Below, in pieces: positions 35,191 to 43,257 of a stretch of 64,000 nt of DNA; position 1 is the stretch's first letter, and each line of letters begins with the position of its first letter. The notes beneath the pieces are model-generated. The model was not told where the DNA came from and did no database searches. It worked only from the letters and a program-made list of their open reading frames with translations. Origin of the DNA: JAEVLT01 sp044598425. Lineage in GTDB: Bacteria; Bacillota; Bacilli; Bacillales; Cytobacillaceae. Position numbers and translations under genes: made by a program. Where the stretch lies: positions 1,116,001-1,180,000 of the forward strand of contig CP172536.1 in the NCBI GenBank assembly GCA_044598425.1. The letters run 5' to 3'.

Positions 35191-36902
35191 TGACGTTTAT
35201 AAAGGGAATTGCTGCTTCAAACGGTATTGCCATTGCAAAGGCATATCGCCTTGTTGAACCAGATCTTTCTTTTGATAAGAAAACGATTGAAGATGCAGAT
35301 GCAGAGGTCAAGCGATTCAAAGATGCGATGGATAAAACAAAATCTGAGCTAGAAGCGATTCGTGACCATGCAAAAAGCGAGCTTGGAGCAGATAAAGCTG
35401 CTATTTTTGAAGCTCACTTGCTTGTTTTAAGCGATCCCGAATTAATTTCTCCAATTGAAGATAAAATCAAAACGGAAAAAGCCAATGCTGAAGTGGCACT
35501 AAAAGAAACGGCTGATATGTTTGTTATGATGTTTGAACAAATGGATAACGAATATATGAAAGAGCGGGCAGCGGATATCCGCGATGTGACAAAGCGGGTT
35601 CTTACCCATCTGTTAGGCGTTCAAATGGTGAATCCTAGCATGATTACTGAAGAAGTGATCGTGGTTGCAGAAGATTTAACACCATCTGATACTGCCCAGC
35701 TAAACCGTCAATTTGTTAAAGGTTTCACAACCAATATCGGCGGACGCACTTCCCATTCAGCCATTATGGCACGTTCCATGGAGATCCCTGCGGTAGTTGG
35801 AACAAAGACAGCTACTGAAGAAATCAACAATGGGGACTTAATTGTCGTTGACGGTCTAAAAGGAGAAGTACACATTAATCCTACTCCAGAACTAGTAGAA
35901 CAATACCGTAAAATTTATCAAGATTATGAAGTTCAAAAAGCGGAATGGGCTAAATTAGTAAATGAAAAAACCGTCTCAGCTGATGGGCATCATGTGGAAT
36001 TGGCTGCTAATATTGGTACTCCTAAAGACTTAAAAGGAGTAAAAGAAAATGGCGGAGAAGGTGTCGGTTTATACCGGACAGAATTCTTATATATGGGAAG
36101 GGATCAGCTTCCTACGGAAGAAGAGCAGTTTGAAGCGTATAAAGCTGTATTAGAAGGAATGGATGGAAAGCCAGTTGTCGTTCGGACACTTGATATCGGC
36201 GGCGATAAGGAACTTCCTTATTTAGAATTGCCAAAAGAACTTAATCCATTTTTAGGCTTCCGGGCAATTCGTTTATGCTTGGAAGAACAAGGGATTTTTC
36301 GCACGCAGCTTCGTGCATTGCTAAGGGCAAGTGTTTATGGAAACTTAAAAATCATGTTCCCAATGATTGCAACTTTGGACGAGTTCCGAGCAGCGAAAGC
36401 CTTGCTGGAAGAAGAAAAGCAAAAGCTAACGGCTGAGGGGCAAAAAGTTGCTGAAAAAATCGAGCTCGGTATCATGGTAGAAATTCCATCTACGGCAGTA
36501 TTAGCGGATCAATTTGCGAAAGAAGTAGATTTCTTTAGTATTGGAACAAACGATTTAATCCAATATACAATGGCAGCCGATCGGATGAACCAGCGCGTTT
36601 CCTATCTCTATCAGCCATATAACCCATCGATCCTAAGGCTGGTGAAACTGGTCATTGATGCAGCTCACGCTGAAGGCAAATGGGCAGGAATGTGCGGGGA
36701 AATGGCTGGAGATGAAATTGCCATTCCAATTCTGATCGGACTTGGTTTGGATGAATTCTCAATGAGTGCTACTTCCATTTTGAAAGCTCGCTCGCAAATT
36801 CGGAACTTAAGCAAAGCTGATATGCAGAAATTTGCAGAAACAGTGCTGAATATGCAGACAACTGATCAAGTTATCGAGGCTGTGAAATCAGCTGTAAAAT
36901 AA
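35190..36902 (+). CDS. ptsI: PEP-protein phosphotransferase, enzyme I
   Basis: A 570-residue enzyme I. The phosphohistidine is in GGRTSHSAIMARSMEIPAVVG at about residue 190. The PEP-binding barrel has GVGLYRTEFLYMGRDQLPTEEEQ and FFSIGTNDLIQYTMAADRMN. It takes phosphate from PEP and passes it to HPr. Cotranscribed with ptsH through a one-base overlap; a terminator follows about 90 bases later. Confidence 0.98.
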   Translation: MTFIKGIAASNGIAIAKAYRLVEPDLSFDKKTIEDADAEVKRFKDAMDKTKSELEAIRDHAKSELGADKAAIFEAHLLVLSDPELISPIEDKIKTEKANAEVALKETADMFVMMFEQMDNEYMKERAADIRDVTKRVLTHLLGVQMVNPSMITEEVIVVAEDLTPSDTAQLNRQFVKGFTTNIGGRTSHSAIMARSMEIPAVVGTKTATEEINNGDLIVVDGLKGEVHINPTPELVEQYRKIYQDYEVQKAEWAKLVNEKTVSADGHHVELAANIGTPKDLKGVKENGGEGVGLYRTEFLYMGRDQLPTEEEQFEAYKAVLEGMDGKPVVVRTLDIGGDKELPYLELPKELNPFLGFRAIRLCLEEQGIFRTQLRALLRASVYGNLKIMFPMIATLDEFRAAKALLEEEKQKLTAEGQKVAEKIELGIMVEIPSTAVLADQFAKEVDFFSIGTNDLIQYTMAADRMNQRVSYLYQPYNPSILRLVKLVIDAAHAEGKWAGMCGEMAGDEIAIPILIGLGLDEFSMSATSILKARSQIRNLSKADMQKFAETVLNMQTTDQVIEAVKSAVK

Positions 36903-36992
36903 TTTTATTTGAAGGGTTTAAAAGTTTAATATCGGGGTAAAGAATAAGCAAGCACGTTGAAGGTGCAGACATTCTCAGTTTCCCCCTATTTG

Positions 36993-37019
36993 CCGGCTGT
37001 TTCTGCAGTCGGTTTTTTT
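36993..37019 (+). terminator. ptsI terminator
   Basis: CCGGCTG pairs with CAGTCGG (one G-U pair), then seven T. The T-run is shared with the start of the dispersed repeat. Confidence 0.7.
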
Positions 37020-37097
37020 ATACTATCAGAATTTATATCTTAACTTCGATAACTTTCTAGCTCCACAAGAATAAGCTTCGGAAGCATAGCCTCGCAC
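37019..37097. repeat. Dispersed repeat, short copy
   Basis: Seventy-nine bases nearly identical to 17287-17365. The match stops abruptly after CCTCGCAC, so this is a truncated copy. As at 17287, it directly follows the T-run of a terminator. Confidence 0.8.
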
Positions 37098-37116
37098 TTT
37101 TCAATGTACAAAAAAG

Positions 37117-37145
37117 TTGACGATCTTGTTTCTTTTTTCTATAAT
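37117..37145 (+). promoter_or_regulatory. azoR promoter
   Basis: TTGACG (37117-37122), 17 bases, TATAAT (37140-37145), leaving a leader of about 105 bases. A loose dyad around 37155-37178 (GATTAAA...TTTAAATC) could be an operator, but it does not resemble the MhqR box. Confidence 0.75.
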
Positions 37146-37256
37146 TTACTTTGGATTAAAAATAATTTAAATCAAGATAAAAACTTTTTGGTTAGTTTCG
37201 TTATTTTTGATTCAAAATACACTGTATGAATTTACACAAGGAAAGGTGAAAACAAA

Positions 37257-37892
37257 ATGGCAAAAGTAATGTACATCACAGCACATCCACACGATGAAAG
37301 CAAGTCGTATAGCATGGCTGTAGGGAAAGCATTCTTGGACACGTATAAAGAAGTGAATCCAAGCGATGAAATCGTTCATATTGATTTATACAAGGAAAAC
37401 ATCCCGCAAATTGATGCAGACGTATTCAGCGGCTGGGGCAAGCTTCGTTCGGGACAAGGATTTGACACCCTTTCAGCAGAAGAACAAGCAAAAGTTGGCC
37501 GATTGGCTGAACTTAGCGACCAATTTGTTGCGGCAGATAAATATGTGTTCGTAACTCCATTATGGAACTTCTCATTTCCTCCAGTAATGAAAGCATACCT
37601 TGACTCGATTGCGGTTGCTGGTAAAACCTTTAAATATACGGAGCAAGGTCCGGTGGGACTTTTAACTGATAAAAAAGCTTTGCATATCCAGGCTCGCGGG
37701 GGGATTTATTCCGAAGGCCCTGCAGCTGAAATGGAAATGGGACACCGCTATATCAGTGTTATGATGAGCTTCTTTGGTATTCCAAGCACTGAAGGCTTGT
37801 TCGTTGAAGGACACAATGCTTTCCCGGAAAAAGCAGAAGAAATTAAAGCCAATGCGATTGCCCGTGCAAAAGATATGGCACACACATTCTAA
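37257..37892 (+). CDS. azoR: FMN-dependent NADH-azoreductase
   Basis: A 211-residue flavodoxin-like enzyme: VMYITAHPHDESKSYSMAVG at the start, VTPLWNFSFPPVMKAYLDSIAVAGKTF (about residues 100-126) for FMN and substrate contact, then LHIQARGGIYSEG. It reduces quinones and azo dyes by two-electron steps and protects against quinone stress. ATG follows GGAAAGGTG. The MhqR-type regulator at 21779 would be a natural controller, but no clear MhqR box is visible here. Confidence 0.93.
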   Translation: MAKVMYITAHPHDESKSYSMAVGKAFLDTYKEVNPSDEIVHIDLYKENIPQIDADVFSGWGKLRSGQGFDTLSAEEQAKVGRLAELSDQFVAADKYVFVTPLWNFSFPPVMKAYLDSIAVAGKTFKYTEQGPVGLLTDKKALHIQARGGIYSEGPAAEMEMGHRYISVMMSFFGIPSTEGLFVEGHNAFPEKAEEIKANAIARAKDMAHTF

Positions 37893-37901
37893 TTTATTTT
37901 T

Positions 37902-37936
37902 GGACAGATCATTTTTTAAGGATCTGTCCTTTTTAT
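37902..37936 (+). terminator. azoR terminator
   Basis: GGACAGATC and GATCTGTCC arms, followed by TTTTTAT. Confidence 0.88.
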
Positions 37937-37999
37937 ATAAAAATTTTTCGATTATTTAGTATAATAAAGATAAAATATACATATTAGGGGGAAGAGCAG

Positions 38000-38785
38000 A
38001 TGGAACTAAATTTAGCTGGTAAAACAGCGCTGATCGCGGCATCGAGCCAAGGTTTGGGGTATGCAATAGCCGAACAGCTTGTTAAAGAAGGCGCCAATGT
38101 TATGATTTCAGGTCGTGATGAGGAAAAATTGAAGCAGAAAGCAAGTCAACTTGAAGCTATCGGTGCAGGTAAAGTCGCCTATCAAAAAACGGATATCACG
38201 AAAGCTGAGGAAGTAAAGCAGCTTGTGAACAAAACGATAGAAACCTTTGGCGGACTTCAATTGCTTGTGAACAATGCCGGAGGGCCCCCTGCAGGATCTT
38301 TTACGGATTTAACCGATGGCGATTGGCAAGCCGCCTTTGAGCTGAATTTACTGTCCTATGTGCGTCTGATTCGTGAAGCTTTGCCTTATTTGAAAAAACA
38401 GGGCGGTAAAATTTTAAATATCACTTCATCCTCTATTAAAGAGCCAATACCGGGCTTAATCCTTTCCAACACATACAGAACAGGAATTGTTGGCCTTTCG
38501 AAAACATTGGCATCTGAATTTGCACCATTCAATATTTTGGTGAATACGATCGCTCCTGGAAGAATTGCGACGGACCGGGTCAAGCATTTGGATCAAGTCA
38601 ATGCGGATAAACAAGGGGTGGACAGGGAGACGGTTGAAGAGCAAGTTAAAGCTGGCATCCCGCTGAAAAGATACGGCGCTCCGACGGAATTTGCCAATGT
38701 TGCTGTATTCCTGCTTTCGGATGCCAATACGTATATGACAGGAAGCTCCTTTTTAATTGACGGCGGCATGATCAAATCCATTTAA
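38000..38785 (+). CDS. Divergent SDR-family oxidoreductase
   Basis: A 261-residue short-chain dehydrogenase. The cofactor motif is AASSQGLGYAIAEQL (residues 13-27), LLVNNAGG is present, and the Ser motif is ITSSS at 141-145. The expected YxxxK is replaced: aligned on GLSKTLA, Tyr becomes Ser156 and Lys becomes Arg160 (SNTYR). A group of SDR proteins with SNxxR in this place is known to me from Bacillus, with unclear activity. ATG at 38000 follows AGGGGGAAGAG. Monocistronic after the azoR terminator. Confidence 0.85.
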   Translation: MELNLAGKTALIAASSQGLGYAIAEQLVKEGANVMISGRDEEKLKQKASQLEAIGAGKVAYQKTDITKAEEVKQLVNKTIETFGGLQLLVNNAGGPPAGSFTDLTDGDWQAAFELNLLSYVRLIREALPYLKKQGGKILNITSSSIKEPIPGLILSNTYRTGIVGLSKTLASEFAPFNILVNTIAPGRIATDRVKHLDQVNADKQGVDRETVEEQVKAGIPLKRYGAPTEFANVAVFLLSDANTYMTGSSFLIDGGMIKSI

Positions 38786-38866
38786 ATTTTTTCCTTTTTC
38801 AAAATTTACTGGCATTTAACACCGATTTCTTTTGGTTTTGGTAGAAGCAAAAGGAGTGGGAGTTAA

Positions 38867-39052
38867 ATGTTCAAAAAGAAATTTAGAGCAGTATTTCTTG
38901 TTTTTTATGTCTCCTCTTCCATTAAAAAAGATCTGCATATTCAAGAAATTAAAAAAATAGTGGAAAGGGATCACGCCGTTTCGATAGAGATTTTTAATGA
39001 TCAGGAAGTTTTGGGCAGCTCCTATTTAACCAATTTTTCATCTGAATTGTAA
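38867..39052 (+). CDS. Hypothetical protein, 61 aa
   Basis: ATG follows AAAGGAGTGGGAGTT. The product starts MFKKKFRAVFLVFYVSSSIKKD..., is basic at the N-terminus with a short hydrophobic stretch, and ends acidic. Not recognised. It could be a small cytosolic protein with a beta-alpha-beta layout. Same strand as ykwC, 86 bases downstream, and possibly cotranscribed. Confidence 0.55.
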   Translation: MFKKKFRAVFLVFYVSSSIKKDLHIQEIKKIVERDHAVSIEIFNDQEVLGSSYLTNFSSEL

Positions 39053-39138
39053 TGAAAAACTTGCAGGAGGAACATCAGGAACGATTTTTGAAAATGAAGC
39101 GGAAAGATAACTAAGAAAGCCACAGAGGAGAGAAGTTT

Positions 39139-40014
39139 GTGTTAACACCGGAAAATACCGTAATTGGATTTATTGGAACAGGTGTAATGGGAAAAAGTAT
39201 GGCAAGCCATTTATTAACGGCGGGCTATCCGCTGTATGTCTATACGAGAACAAAGGAAAAAGCAGCTGAATTGCTGGAAAATGGGGCTAAGTGGGCTTCA
39301 TCTCCAAAAGAAATTTCTAACAAAGCCAATGTAGTTTTTACGATTGTAGGCTATCCAAAAGATGTTGAAGAAGTTTATCTTGGCGAAAATGGTTTAATCC
39401 CAAATGGGAAAGCGGGAAGTTATTTTATCGATATGACAACATCGGCTCCATCGCTTGCTTCACGAATTTTTGAAGAAGCAAAAAAAGCGGGAATTCATGT
39501 ACTTGATGCTCCAGTATCGGGCGGCGATATCGGTGCAAAAGAGGCCAGGCTTTCCATTATGGCAGGCGGAGAAGAAGCAGATTTTGAACAAGTGCTGCCA
39601 TTGCTTGAAAAGCTTGGAACAAATATTGTCTATCAAGGTAAAGCCGGATCGGGCCAGCACACTAAAATGTGCAATCAAATTGCGATTGCATCGAATATGA
39701 TCGGTGTTGCAGAAGCGATGATTTATGCGGGAAAAGCCGGTCTTGATCCCGAGAAAGTGCTGAAAAGTATTGCAGCGGGCGCGGCGGGAAGCTGGTCGCT
39801 GAGCAATTTGGCTCCGAGAATGCTAAAAGAAGACTTTGCTCCAGGCTTTTATATAAAGCATTTTATTAAAGACATGAAGATTGCCATAGATGAAGCGGAA
39901 TTAATGGGAATGGATGTCCCTGGCCTGCGTCTGGCAAAATCATTATATGACAAGCTTGCTGAAAACGGCGAAGAAAACAGTGGAACACAGGCGATCTATA
40001 AACATTGGAAATGA
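39139..40014 (+). CDS. ykwC: 3-hydroxyisobutyrate dehydrogenase-family oxidoreductase YkwC
   Basis: A 291-residue beta-hydroxyacid dehydrogenase: FIGTGVMGKSMASHLLTAGY (NAD(P) motif, residues 10-29), DAPVSGGDIGAKEARLSIMAGG, the catalytic-Lys segment GQHTKMCNQIAIASN (Lys at about 174), and the C-terminal KDMKIAIDEAE. The true substrate is unknown. GTG/TTG starts nearby are unnecessary. The TTG-type start at 39139 follows GAGGAGAAG. Synteny with B. subtilis ykwC supports the name. Confidence 0.87.
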   Translation: MLTPENTVIGFIGTGVMGKSMASHLLTAGYPLYVYTRTKEKAAELLENGAKWASSPKEISNKANVVFTIVGYPKDVEEVYLGENGLIPNGKAGSYFIDMTTSAPSLASRIFEEAKKAGIHVLDAPVSGGDIGAKEARLSIMAGGEEADFEQVLPLLEKLGTNIVYQGKAGSGQHTKMCNQIAIASNMIGVAEAMIYAGKAGLDPEKVLKSIAAGAAGSWSLSNLAPRMLKEDFAPGFYIKHFIKDMKIAIDEAELMGMDVPGLRLAKSLYDKLAENGEENSGTQAIYKHWK

Positions 40015-40017
40015 TAT

Positions 40018-40058
40018 AAAAGGGAGGAAAGCCACTTTTACGGTTTTCCTCCTTTCTT
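40018..40058 (+). terminator. ykwC terminator
   Basis: AAAGGGAGGAAAGCC pairs with GGTTTTCCTCCTTT around ACTTTTAC, then CTTCTTCT. Confidence 0.75.
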
Positions 40059-40109
40059 CTTCTAAATGATCCGGGCTGAAAATAAAAATGTACCATAGGA
40101 GGCGAGATT

Positions 40110-40475
40110 ATGGGATTATTCGATGATGTAAAAGATAAATTTTATGATCTTGAAGATGGTCGCTATTTGGTTCGGATCGAAGGCTTTCATCGGGAAAAAA
40201 CAAAAAATGGCTTAAGGCCGATTCGTTGGGATTTAGTATTAATGAACGATGTGAAGGGGGCGCTGCCGACCAAATTCAGCCATATTGAAACAGATGGGGG
40301 CTTTCGCATTTTAATGGATGAAATTAAACGCTTAGGTTATGAAAAACCAAAGTCACCAAGGGAACTTGAAGCGATCTTAAATGACTTGCAAGACAGCTAT
40401 GTAGAAATTGGATTGTTCACAACTGACCTTCTTGAGGGGTTTCGAGAAGTGCGGTTTTTACGAAAAATAGGCTAA
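40110..40475 (+). CDS. Hypothetical protein, 121 aa
   Basis: ATG follows AGGAGGCGAG. The product MGLFDDVKDKFYDLEDGRYLVRIEGF... contains RPIRWDLVLMNDVKG and ends GFREVRFLRKIG. It reads like a small mixed alpha/beta protein, vaguely reminiscent of phage-type DUF669 single-strand-binding proteins (gryLVrIe... lvi), but I cannot support that. It precedes the 59-aa gene by 67 bases on the same strand. Confidence 0.7.
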   Translation: MGLFDDVKDKFYDLEDGRYLVRIEGFHREKTKNGLRPIRWDLVLMNDVKGALPTKFSHIETDGGFRILMDEIKRLGYEKPKSPRELEAILNDLQDSYVEIGLFTTDLLEGFREVRFLRKIG

Positions 40476-40542
40476 TCGCTATGCATAATCCTCTCCAGTC
40501 AACACAAAACTATGGGAGTAATGTTTAAAGGGAGGAATTGCG

Positions 40543-40722
40543 ATGGCAAAAAAAACAAAAAAGAATGACCCGCAGCAGAAAAACAAAAAAGGGTTTGATT
40601 CAGCTGTAATCAACCAGGAATTCGCCCATGAATTTGGCTCAGCGGCGGCAAACAAGATCCATAAGGATAAGGCGGAAAAAGAAAAAGCATCTAAAAACAA
40701 CGGAGAGTATAAAGGACAGTAA
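40543..40722 (+). CDS. Small hydrophilic protein, 59 aa, EF-motif type C
   Basis: ATG at 40543 follows AAAGGGAGGAATTGCG. The product starts MAKKTKKNDPQQKNKKGFDS, has NQEFAHEFGSAAANK in the middle and a Lys/Glu-rich tail. The E-F-A-x-E-F-G core matches those of the 883 and 1045 products. The composition and small size suggest a spore core protein; the motif recalls the FGTEFASE of gamma-type SASPs with altered order. No experiment or close homologue is known to me. Confidence 0.7.
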   Translation: MAKKTKKNDPQQKNKKGFDSAVINQEFAHEFGSAAANKIHKDKAEKEKASKNNGEYKGQ

Positions 40723-40738
40723 AAGTCATATCATGCGT

Positions 40739-40785
40739 AAAAGCCTGATTTTTCCCATAAATAAGCGGGAAATTTCAGGCTTTTA
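40739..40785. terminator. Bidirectional terminator, small gene / patA
   Basis: AAAAGCCTGATTTTTCCC and GGGAAATTTCAGGCTTTT enclose ATAAATAAGC. Confidence 0.88.
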
Positions 40786-40787
40786 CT

Positions 40788-41960
40788 CTAGTTCTGATCT
40801 GCAGAGCTAAGCTTTTGAGTCAGATATGCCTCAATCCGATTAAAAGCTTGTTCCAATACCTCCATGGATGATGCAAAAGACAGGCGGAAGTAGCCCTCTC
40901 CGTAGGCAGAAAAAGCACTGCCTGGAACAACTGCTACCTTTGCCTTGTCAACCATGTCAAGGGCAAAATCGAAGCTATTTAAACCAAGTGAATCCGGTAT
41001 TTTTACAAAAAAGTAAAAAGCTCCGTCAGGCTTCACAACCGAGAGGCCGAGTTTGGTTAAACGGGTGTATACGTATTGCCGTCTTTTATTATATTCCTGC
41101 TTCATGATAACCGCATCATCTATACCAGCGGTCAAGGCTTCCAATGCTGCCATTTGCGCAATGGAATTGGCGCAGGATACATTGTATTGGTGAACTTTAA
41201 GGATATGTTTCGTCAAGTATTCCGGTGCGAACAAAAAGCCGATTCTCCAGCCTGTCATCGAATGGCTTTTTGAAAGTCCATTAATCAAAATTGTTTTTTC
41301 TTTCATAAATGAGGCGATTGAAGTATGGTCTTGGTCATAAACAAGTTCGCTATAGATCTCATCGGCAAGAATGAAAATCTCACGGTCTTTTACCAGCATG
41401 GCGATTTCTTTTAATTCTGTTTTTGTTAAACTAACCCCTGTTGGATTGGAAGGGTATGGCAAAACAATGCAGCGTGTTTTTGGTGTTATCGCTTTTTGCA
41501 GAATGTCAGCCGTCAAGCGAAATTGATTTTCTGTGACATCCGCATAAACCGGAACAGCCCCGCACATCCGAATAAGCGGTTCGTAACCTGGATATACCGG
41601 TCCAGGCAAAATCACTTCCATTCCTTCTGACAAAATGGTGCGAAAGGCAATATCAATCGCTTCGCTTGCTCCAATTGTCACGATAATCTCTGCTTCCGGG
41701 TTGTAGTGCAGCCCATATTTTTTTTCTGCAAAATGACTTGCAGCCTGGCGCAATTCAAATATCCCGGCGTTATGGGTATAGCTCGTAAAATTATGTTGAA
41801 TGGCTTGAATACCTGCTTGTTTTACATGTTCCGGGGTTGGGAAATCAGGCTGGCCAATTGTTAATGAAATTAAGTCATCTGTATGAGATACCATATTAAA
41901 AAATTTTCTTATCCCGGAAATTTCTAATTCTTTTACTTTTGAATTAATTAAATGCTCCAC
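40788..41960 (-). CDS. patA: Class I/II aminotransferase PatA
   Basis: A 390-residue PLP enzyme. The Schiff-base lysine is in LINGLSKSHSMTGWRIGF at about residue 232; ILPYPSNPTGVSLTK and ILADEIYSELVYD are the conserved PLP-contact blocks. PatA in B. subtilis transaminates aromatic and DAP-pathway precursors (N-acetyl-LL-diaminopimelate). The dapH and dapL genes at 48.9-50.9 kb would supply the rest of the acetylase route. ATG follows AGAGAAAAGGTGG on the minus strand. Confidence 0.92.
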   Translation of the reverse strand: MEHLINSKVKELEISGIRKFFNMVSHTDDLISLTIGQPDFPTPEHVKQAGIQAIQHNFTSYTHNAGIFELRQAASHFAEKKYGLHYNPEAEIIVTIGASEAIDIAFRTILSEGMEVILPGPVYPGYEPLIRMCGAVPVYADVTENQFRLTADILQKAITPKTRCIVLPYPSNPTGVSLTKTELKEIAMLVKDREIFILADEIYSELVYDQDHTSIASFMKEKTILINGLSKSHSMTGWRIGFLFAPEYLTKHILKVHQYNVSCANSIAQMAALEALTAGIDDAVIMKQEYNKRRQYVYTRLTKLGLSVVKPDGAFYFFVKIPDSLGLNSFDFALDMVDKAKVAVVPGSAFSAYGEGYFRLSFASSMEVLEQAFNRIEAYLTQKLSSADQN

Positions 41961-42045
41961 CTTTTCTCTTCATCCTTCCGAATTCACTGCTTTAGACTTT
42001 TATAAAATTTATTTTAACATTTCATATGGAATTTTTCATTCTGCA

Positions 42046-42080
42046 TAAAAAAACGGCCTGAGTAAGACCAGGCCGTTTGG
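42046..42080 (-). terminator. Terminator of the 66-aa gene
   Basis: On the minus strand AAACGGCCTGG pairs with CAGGCCGTTT, then TTTTT. It lies between the 66-aa gene stop and the patA start. Confidence 0.8.
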
Positions 42081-42115
42081 GAAGCAAGTAAATTTATATT
42101 ATCATGTTTAGAAAA

Positions 42116-42316
42116 TCAATAACCGTAATCCCAATCAATTTCTTCTTCATGCCAGAAAACAGGTGAAACACAGCCGAAATCAATAATTTTGTCTTCAAGC
42201 TGGCAGCTGCATTGACTGCACCCGCATTGATTTTTTATTTCTTCAAAGACATTGCGGTCAACACCCTCAAGAAATGTTACAGAATGCTCTTGAAATAAAA
42301 TGGCTGTTCCTTTCAT
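42116..42316 (-). CDS. Cysteine-containing small protein, 66 aa
   Basis: ATG at 42316 follows AAGAGGTG on the minus strand. A cluster CGCSQCSCQ at about residues 31-39 and a further Cys (FGCVSP) suggest metal binding or disulfides. The C-terminus is acidic and aromatic (FWHEEEIDWDYGY). Not recognised. Its own terminator argues it is a real monocistronic gene. Confidence 0.65.
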   Translation of the reverse strand: MKGTAILFQEHSVTFLEGVDRNVFEEIKNQCGCSQCSCQLEDKIIDFGCVSPVFWHEEEIDWDYGY

Positions 42317-42458
42317 TGATAAACACCTCTTAAAAAATTCTCATCATTACTTTACATCTATATTGTAAGCCTTATTGTTTACTCCGTCTATACTCATGTG
42401 AGAGCGTTCACAAAATGCTCAATTTATGAAAAAATGCTGAAAATCCGGCTTTTCTTTT

Positions 42459-42938
42459 TTAAGAATATCGTTCACCCAGCTTTTTAAAGATTGGTTTTTG
42501 ATAGGCATGGTGACTGCGATTCTTGTTTGAAGGTGGCGGCGGAGAATCAGATAAACCTGTATAGGCAGATAAAATGGCTTTAGCCATATTAAGAGAAAGA
42601 GATGCCTTCGGATTTCGGACATGATGGTCCAATTTTCCTAAATGAGGGAGTTCGGCAAAATCATTTTTAGAAGGGGGAATATGGAAAGTGTAATTGCCGC
42701 AAGCAACTAATACATCTGATTGCTGCTGGCTATTTTTTGGATTTTCTGAAAAATGGAGTCCTACTTTTTTTGCTTTTCCTTCTTGCAGGAGTTTTTTCAA
42801 TGCTTCGTGTTTTAACTTATAAAGAAATTTAGGATTTGTAGCTGTTTTTGCATGGCGGTTCACAATAAAGATGGCTTGAGAGAGGTTTTCAACTGTTAAT
42901 TTAAACTGGATTGGGGGATGTTTACGATCGCTGTTCAA
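42459..42938 (-). CDS. ykyB: YkyB family protein
   Basis: A 159-residue basic protein with VENLSQAIFIVNRHAKTATNPK at about residues 14-35 and HIPPSKNDFAELPHLGKLD. It matches the B. subtilis YkyB family, whose function is unknown. I start at TTG 42938, because AAAGGAGAAG lies seven to nine bases upstream and would fall inside a gene starting at ATG 42956. It sits between the 66-aa gene and ykuI as in B. subtilis order. Confidence 0.82.
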   Translation of the reverse strand: MNSDRKHPPIQFKLTVENLSQAIFIVNRHAKTATNPKFLYKLKHEALKKLLQEGKAKKVGLHFSENPKNSQQQSDVLVACGNYTFHIPPSKNDFAELPHLGKLDHHVRNPKASLSLNMAKAILSAYTGLSDSPPPPSNKNRSHHAYQKPIFKKLGERYS

Positions 42939-43257
42939 AATGTCTTCTCCTTTCATTTATCGACAACAATATTATACCTTTTTTTCGTGAAAATAGAAAT
43001 AAAAGTATAGGAATAAAAAAACAATGGAGAGCAAAATTATATTACTTTTAAGGAGTACCATGTATGATGATTATAGTAGATAAACGATGGAGAATAATCC
43101 TTTATTAACCAGATGGAAAGAATAAAAGGATCAAAAATTTTTCTACTATTCTTGGCAAATCCATTCGTAAAATTTTTGGCATCTGTACATTTTATTTATG
43201 AAACAGGTAGAGTGGAATGGTATGATAAAATGAGAAAAAATGGATGGGGGCATTTGG
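42939..43257. other. Region between ykyB and ykuI
   Basis: AT-rich, divergent promoter region. A frame from 43113 runs into ykuI in another phase and looks spurious. I see no terminator or clear regulator site. Confidence 0.4.

Larger units (their letters stand above)
36903..37256. other. Region between ptsI and azoR
   Basis: Contains the ptsI terminator (36993-37019), the truncated dispersed repeat (37019-37097) and the azoR promoter (37117-37145). Nothing else is seen. Confidence 0.6.

Noticed and set aside
37117..37256. MhqR operator in front of azoR
   Set aside because: Only a loose AT-rich dyad is present; it does not resemble the MhqR box well enough.
40110..40475. Prophage remnant
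   Set aside because: A faint resemblance to phage DUF669 proteins was noticed, but no other phage gene is nearby.
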